In this document: positions 59,908 through 64,000 of the stretch, one piece after another | Layout of the letters: every line of letters begins with the position of its first letter | Numbering within the stretch: the stretch's first letter is position 1 | Origin: JAWKWH01 sp040830725 | Lineage (GTDB): Bacteria; Pseudomonadota; Alphaproteobacteria; Rhizobiales; Rhizobiaceae | DNA length: 64,000 nt | Assembly (NCBI GenBank): GCA_040830725.1 | Contig: JBFOMG010000013.1 | Span: 1-64,000 of the forward strand | Direction of reading: 5' to 3' | The notes under the pieces: generated by a model | The model's input: the letters and a program-made list of their open reading frames with translations, nothing else | Told to the model about the DNA's origin: nothing | Databases searched by the model: none | Program-made: the position numbers and the translations under genes

Positions 59908-60175
59908 GGGTGTCTCCTAAATCCCCGTAATCGAGACAACTGACCAGCATTGTACTCAAAACACCCCAAGCCCCGGGACAAACTAAATGATATGGATGCC
60001 GGTCACAACAGATTTCTCCTCTTAACAAGCCCAGATCGGCAAGCGATTATCATCGCCGTGTTATTCCGGCCACATCTGTAGATCACGGGTTCCGGATCCG
60101 GCCAAGGCCCGGCCATTCCGGTCTCGAAACCTGAACAGGGTCAATCCGTCCCGTCTGAATTGAGCCGTTCAACGA

Positions 60176-60517
60176 TCAGGCTGCGTCTCTTTCCCCGGCT
60201 TCCGTTTCGGTTCCGGGGGCGAGCGAAACCGTCAGGCCGCTCAATGCTTCCGTCATGATCAACTGACAGGAAAGTCTGGAATTATGGTTAACATCAAAGG
60301 CTTCATCCAGACGGTCAATCTCGTCTTCCCTTGCCTCGGGAAGATTGCCGAGCCACTCCGGTGCGACATGTACATGGCAGGTGGCGCAGGCGCAGGCCCC
60401 GCCGCATTCGGCCCTGATGTCGATGCCCCAGTCGCGGATGATTTCCATCACGCGAAACCCCTCCAGGGCCTCCAGGCGGTGGTGAACCCCCCGGCGGTCT
60501 ATCACATTGATATGCAT
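60176..60517 (-). CDS. [2Fe-2S] ferredoxin, adrenodoxin type
   Basis: A 113-residue ferredoxin with the cluster cysteines in AECGGACACATCHVHV and SRLSCQLI (C-x5-C-x2-C...C). It shuttles single electrons. It begins 5 bp after the FNR gene, whose product would be its natural reductase. Together with cysI and cysH upstream this suggests it feeds sulfite reductase, but a P450 at 48 kb is another possible client. Confidence 0.92.
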   Translation of the reverse strand: MHINVIDRRGVHHRLEALEGFRVMEIIRDWGIDIRAECGGACACATCHVHVAPEWLGNLPEAREDEIDRLDEAFDVNHNSRLSCQLIMTEALSGLTVSLAPGTETEAGERDAA

Positions 60518-60522
60518 GATGT

Positions 60523-61548
60523 TTATGCTGCCTTGAGCTTTTTCTGCAGGCTTGTTGAAGAAGTCGTGTACTGGAAGATGATTCGCTCACCCGGGCTTAC
60601 GATGCGTTTGGCTGCCTGTGACATCAGCGCCGCTTCATGGAAACCGGAAAGGATCAGTTTCAGCTTGCCCGGATAGGTGTTGATGTCGCCGACGGCGAAT
60701 ATCCCCGGTTCGGACGTTTCGAACTTTTCGGTATCGACCGGAATCAGGTTCTGCTCAAGATTGAGACCCCAGTTTGCCACCGGACCAAGCTTCATTGTCA
60801 GTCCGAAGAAGGGAAGCATCCGTGTCGGGGAGACTTCGCGCTCTCCGTCCGGTGTCTTGATCGTCGCACCTGAAAGCACACCATCGGCGCCCTGCAACGA
60901 TGTCACCTGACCCTGGATGAACTCAAGCTTGCCTTCCTCCTGTAGCGCCCACATCTTGTTGACACTGTCCGGTGCGGCCCTGAATTCCGGCCGGCGGTGC
61001 ACCAAAGTGACCGATTTGGCCACTTTTTGCAGGTTCAGGGTCCAGTCCAGCGCCGAATCGCCACCGCCCACAATCAGCACGTCCTCGCCGCGGAATGCCT
61101 CCATCTGGCGTACCGCATAGAAAACCGACTTGCCTTCATATTCGTCGATACCGGGGATCGGCGGGCGCTTGGGCTGGAACGATCCGCCTCCGGCGGCAAT
61201 CACGACAACCTTGGACCTGAAGATCTTGTCCAGATCGGTCTTGACCTCAAACGAGCCGTCATCAAGCCGCTCAAGGCTCGTCACCATTTCACCGTAGTGG
61301 AATTGCGGGTCAAATGGCGCAATCTGCTTAAGCAGGTTGTCGGTCAGACCCTGGCCGGAGATTTCCGGAACGCCGGGAATGTCGTAGATCGGTTTTTCCG
61401 GATAAAGTTCCGCACACTGGCCGCCTGGCTTGTCGAGTATGTCGATCAGGTGGCATTTAAGGTCGAGCAGGCCAAGTTCAAATACGGCAAACAGTCCCAC
61501 AGGTCCGGCGCCGATAATGACAACATCAGTCTCGATCAAGTCTGACAT
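60523..61548 (-). CDS. ferredoxin-NADP reductase, thioredoxin-reductase-like type
   Basis: A 341-residue flavoprotein. IIGAGPVGLFAVFE is the FAD site, VLIVGGGDSALDWTLNL the NADPH site, and FAVGDINTYPGKLKLILSGFHEAAL the second FAD motif. It lacks the CxxC redox pair of true thioredoxin reductases, which fits the TrxR-like FNR group. GAGGAAC lies before the ATG. It is coupled to the downstream ferredoxin gene and follows the DUF934 gene by 21 bp. Confidence 0.95.
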   Translation of the reverse strand: MSDLIETDVVIIGAGPVGLFAVFELGLLDLKCHLIDILDKPGGQCAELYPEKPIYDIPGVPEISGQGLTDNLLKQIAPFDPQFHYGEMVTSLERLDDGSFEVKTDLDKIFRSKVVVIAAGGGSFQPKRPPIPGIDEYEGKSVFYAVRQMEAFRGEDVLIVGGGDSALDWTLNLQKVAKSVTLVHRRPEFRAAPDSVNKMWALQEEGKLEFIQGQVTSLQGADGVLSGATIKTPDGEREVSPTRMLPFFGLTMKLGPVANWGLNLEQNLIPVDTEKFETSEPGIFAVGDINTYPGKLKLILSGFHEAALMSQAAKRIVSPGERIIFQYTTSSTSLQKKLKAA

Positions 61549-61569
61549 GGTTCAGTTCCTCAATTCCAA

Positions 61570-62094
61570 TCAGGCCGGCAGCCGCCGCCAGGAATAGCCG
61601 CCCGCATCTTTCGCAGATGCAGCAGCCGGTTGATAATGGTGTTCGATGCCGCCGATGCGGCCTTCTTCCAGCCGGGATATCGCGGTTTCATTTGAAATTT
61701 CGAATTCGTCGATGCCGGTTCTCAACATGTGCGGTATCTGGTCGATCAGCACATCGCCGGTTGCACGCAGGGTTCCGCGATAGCCATGGCGGCTGCGCAG
61801 CAGTTCGGCTTTTGAGAAACTGCGTCCGTCACTGAAAACCGGAAAGCTGAGAGCGATCATCGGCAGCTGGTCAAGATAGGGCACCAAATCGTCGAGCCTG
61901 TCACCGGGTTGTACTTCCACTGCAACCTTGTCGGCCGCATCGCGGCGCGCAGCATCATCAAGACCGGCAAATACCGCAAGCTGCAAAATAACGCGTTGAT
62001 CCAGATCAGGTGCCTCGGCGCGTTGCCATTCATCGTCTCGAAATCCGTCACGCGACCAGAGCCTGGGCGCCGTATTTGTTTCGATATTGTTCAT
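61570..62094 (-). CDS. DUF934 family protein of sulfur assimilation
   Basis: A 174-residue protein starting at ATG 62094 (MNNIETNTAPRLWSRDGF). The core DDLVPYLDQLPMIALSFPVFSDGRSFSKAELLRSRHGYRGTLRA is the DUF934 signature. The family is almost always next to cysH/cysI; its role is not settled, and it may support sulfite reductase. The start is one base after the cysH stop, so translation is coupled. Confidence 0.9.
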   Translation of the reverse strand: MNNIETNTAPRLWSRDGFRDDEWQRAEAPDLDQRVILQLAVFAGLDDAARRDAADKVAVEVQPGDRLDDLVPYLDQLPMIALSFPVFSDGRSFSKAELLRSRHGYRGTLRATGDVLIDQIPHMLRTGIDEFEISNETAISRLEEGRIGGIEHHYQPAAASAKDAGGYSWRRLPA

Positions 62095-62095
62095 G

Positions 62096-62869
62096 TCACA
62101 AAGCTCCGACCGTCGATGACAACGGGACAATCTTGCCGTCCGCCGATATATGAATTCCGCACTCGGTCTTTCCGGTTCCCGACCAGCGGCCCGAACGCTC
62201 CTTTTCACCCGGTTTGACCGGCATCGTGCAAGGCTGACAACCGATCGACAGATAACCATGCGCGACCAAAGGGTGGCGGCGAAGATTGTTTGTATACAAA
62301 TAACTTTTTATGTCATTCGATGTCAATAAGGCAAGCGGATTGATCCGCATGCGTTCATCGACAGCCTCAAACACTGCCAGCGATTTCCGTGTCCCGGCCT
62401 GAAAACGCTTGCGCCCGGTAAACCAGGCGCTGAAGGGCGCCAGCGACCTCTTCATGGGATCCGATTTGCGGATACGGCAGCAACTGTCCGGATTGGTTGT
62501 GTGAAGGCTGCCGTCAGGGTCGGCAGCGCCGATCATTGCCGGGTCGGGTTTGACCACCCGCACATCGGTCAGGCCGAGGTCGCTCACCAACGCGTCGCGA
62601 AACTCAATCGTTTCGCCGAAATGCTTTTGCGTATCCAGAAACAGGACCGGCAGCGACCGGTCGATTCCGGCGATCATGTGCAGCAACACCGCTGAATCCG
62701 CACCGAAAGATGACACTGCAGCCACCTGTTCAGCAGGAAAAAACCGGTCGAGTGCGAGTTCGATCACCAGTTCGGGATCGAGCCAGCCATAACGGTCCTC
62801 CATTGCCGCCGCCTGTTCGCGGACAGCATCGGTGGATGACAGGTCAGGCCGCCTTGGATTCGCCACCAT
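62096..62869 (-). CDS. cysH: adenylyl-sulfate (APS) reductase, iron-sulfur type
   Basis: A 257-residue protein starting at ATG 62869 (MVANPRRPDL). SSFGADSAVLLHMI is the nucleotide loop. The paired cysteines DSCCRIRK and CQPC mark the [4Fe-4S] class that uses APS rather than PAPS, and KTECGIH holds the catalytic cysteine. It reduces APS to sulfite. It overlaps the cysI 3' end by 26 bases. Confidence 0.95.
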   Translation of the reverse strand: MVANPRRPDLSSTDAVREQAAAMEDRYGWLDPELVIELALDRFFPAEQVAAVSSFGADSAVLLHMIAGIDRSLPVLFLDTQKHFGETIEFRDALVSDLGLTDVRVVKPDPAMIGAADPDGSLHTTNPDSCCRIRKSDPMKRSLAPFSAWFTGRKRFQAGTRKSLAVFEAVDERMRINPLALLTSNDIKSYLYTNNLRRHPLVAHGYLSIGCQPCTMPVKPGEKERSGRWSGTGKTECGIHISADGKIVPLSSTVGAL

Positions 62870-64000
62870 AAAGCGCCTCCTTGAACGGAGCCGCTCCGAC
62901 ACGGCGATAGGCATCGATGAAAGTCTCGTCCTTGTCCTGACGCAGCCCGATATAGGTGTCGACAACAGTCTCGATCGCGTCGGTGATCTCTTCGGGTCCA
63001 AATCCGCGGCCGATGATCTGTCCGATCGAGGTGTTTTCATCGCCCGAACCGCCAAGCGTGATTTGGTACAGTTCGGCACCCTTCTTCTCGACACCGAGAA
63101 TTCCGATATGTCCGACGTGATGGTGGCCACAGGCATTGATACAGCCGGATATTTTCAGTTTCAGGTCACCGATCTCTTCCTGCCGGGTGCGATCGGCAAA
63201 CCGCCGCGATAGATCCTGCGCGACGGGAATTGAGCGCGCATTGGCCAGGGCGCAATAGTCGAGGCCGGGGCAGGCGATGATGTCGGTGACAAATCCCGCA
63301 TTGGCGGTCGCCAGTCCGATTTCCTGCAACCGGTCATAAACCGATTTCAGATCAGCCTTGGCGACATGCGGCAAGACGAGGTTTTGCTCATGGCTGACGC
63401 GAACTTCGTCCTGCGCAAATTCTTCCGTGATCGCAGCAACCGCATCCATCTGTTCAGCGGTTGCGTCACCCGGTGCTTCGCCAATGCCCTTCAGTGAAAT
63501 TGTCACGATGGCGTAGTCAGAATTGCGGTGTTCGTCGACATTGCGGTCGACCCAGGCGGAAAACGCTTCGTCCGCTTGCTTGGCAGCATCCAGAATGGTT
63601 TCGCCGTCGGGGCGGTTCTGCAATGCCGGGGGCGCAAAATAGGATTCAATCGCGCGGATATCGCTGTCCGGCAGTTTCAACTCGCCGTCGCGAAGCGCTT
63701 CAAACTCGGCCTCGATCTGACTGGTCAGTTCCTCTGTCCCGGTCTCGTGGACCAGTATCTTTATCCGGGCCTTGTACTTGTTGTCGCGCCGGCCATGCAG
63801 GTTGTAGACGCGCAGAATCGCCGTGCTGTAGGTCAGAAGATCCGCTTCGGGGAGAAAATCGCGGATTTTCTTGGCGATCATCGGCGTTCGGCCCTGGCCA
63901 CCGCCCACATAGACGGCAAATCCGAGTTCGCCGGCCTCATTGCGCTTCAGTTGCAGTCCGATGTCGTGAACCTGGATGGCGGCGCGGTCACGCTCTGCGC
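62844..64000 (-). CDS. cysI: sulfite reductase hemoprotein (CysI-type), cut by the right edge
   Basis: About 385 C-terminal residues are present; the gene continues past 64000, where the frame reads DRAAIQVHDIGLQLKRNEAG. VGGGQGRTPMIAK, then the siroheme/[4Fe-4S] cysteines CPGLDYC and CINACGHHHVGHIGILG, identify it. It reduces sulfite to sulfide with six electrons. No CysJ flavoprotein is in view, and the ferredoxin plus FNR genes at the end of the run could supply electrons. An ATG inside at 63908 is not the start. Confidence 0.95.
   Translation of the reverse strand, partial: AERDRAAIQVHDIGLQLKRNEAGELGFAVYVGGGQGRTPMIAKKIRDFLPEADLLTYSTAILRVYNLHGRRDNKYKARIKILVHETGTEELTSQIEAEFEALRDGELKLPDSDIRAIESYFAPPALQNRPDGETILDAAKQADEAFSAWVDRNVDEHRNSDYAIVTISLKGIGEAPGDATAEQMDAVAAITEEFAQDEVRVSHEQNLVLPHVAKADLKSVYDRLQEIGLATANAGFVTDIIACPGLDYCALANARSIPVAQDLSRRFADRTRQEEIGDLKLKISGCINACGHHHVGHIGILGVEKKGAELYQITLGGSGDENTSIGQIIGRGFGPEEITDAIETVVDTYIGLRQDKDETFIDAYRRVGAAPFKEALYGGESKAA

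Overview
The window looks like a chromosomal segment of an alphaproteobacterium of the order Hyphomicrobiales (Rhizobiales). The evidence is gene order and family type: a coaD, cyclophilin, cyclophilin, queA, tgt run; trpF-trpB-trpA-accD-folC; aroA-cmk-rpsA with an upstream acidic TIGR02300-type protein; a RegB/RegA (ActS/ActR) redox pair; a CP4-like class II EPSP synthase; a SecB chaperone; and a UvrB with a long basic N-terminal extension. Base composition is moderately GC-rich throughout, apart from one clearly AT-rich islet at about 43.2-44.9 kb. Genus cannot be given from the sequence alone.

Layout. 1-0.5 kb: the first 16 codons of an IS110-family transposase run off the left edge, with its upstream non-coding end (a candidate bridge-RNA region), then tRNA-Ala(GGC). 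0.7-4.0 kb: a lipoprotein and a two-domain peptidoglycan hydrolase. 4.2-7.8 kb: a formate/nitrite-type channel divergent from a gamma-glutamyltransferase-like enzyme, then secB and a small RlpA-like protein. 8.1-19.9 kb, all minus strand: alpha-2-macroglobulin (yfhM)-pbpC, kynureninase, an SMP-30 lactonase and a GH42 beta-galactosidase. 20.1-26.2 kb, plus strand: an aromatic/aspartate aminotransferase, hrpB and regB-regA. 26.3-31.2 kb, minus strand: tgt, queA, two unknown genes, two cyclophilins and coaD. 31.7-39.5 kb: a desaturase, then folC-accD-trpA-trpB-trpF and small genes. 39.5-45.1 kb: a mosaic region of repeats, ArsR/AHSA1, a toxin-antitoxin pair, an XRE regulator and an AT-rich two-gene cassette of unknown function. 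45.1-54.3 kb: uvrB, P450-DUF3137, an EAL protein, a dienelactone hydrolase, a SixA-like phosphatase and TIGR02300. 54.5-58.4 kb: aroA-cmk-rpsA. 58.5-64 kb: a coiled-coil protein, then the sulfur-assimilation run cysI-cysH-DUF934-FNR-ferredoxin, with cysI cut by the right edge.

How genes work together. YfhM traps proteases in the periplasm and PbpC is its usual partner at the cell wall. RegB/RegA sense quinone redox state. QueA and Tgt modify tRNA. TrpF, TrpB and TrpA complete tryptophan synthesis, and AccD and FolC share their operon. AroA feeds chorismate. CysI/CysH with ferredoxin and its reductase form a plausible sulfate-reduction module.

The most interesting non-standard material is: (i) two unrelated families of intergenic repeats, each with three full copies, whose hairpins show compensatory base changes between copies and whose edges abut start and stop codons; (ii) an AT-rich two-gene cassette of unknown function preceded by two perfect dyads and next to an XRE regulator with its own operator-like repeats; and (iii) the IS110 left end with a 9-bp stem closing a structured region directly upstream of the transposase start.
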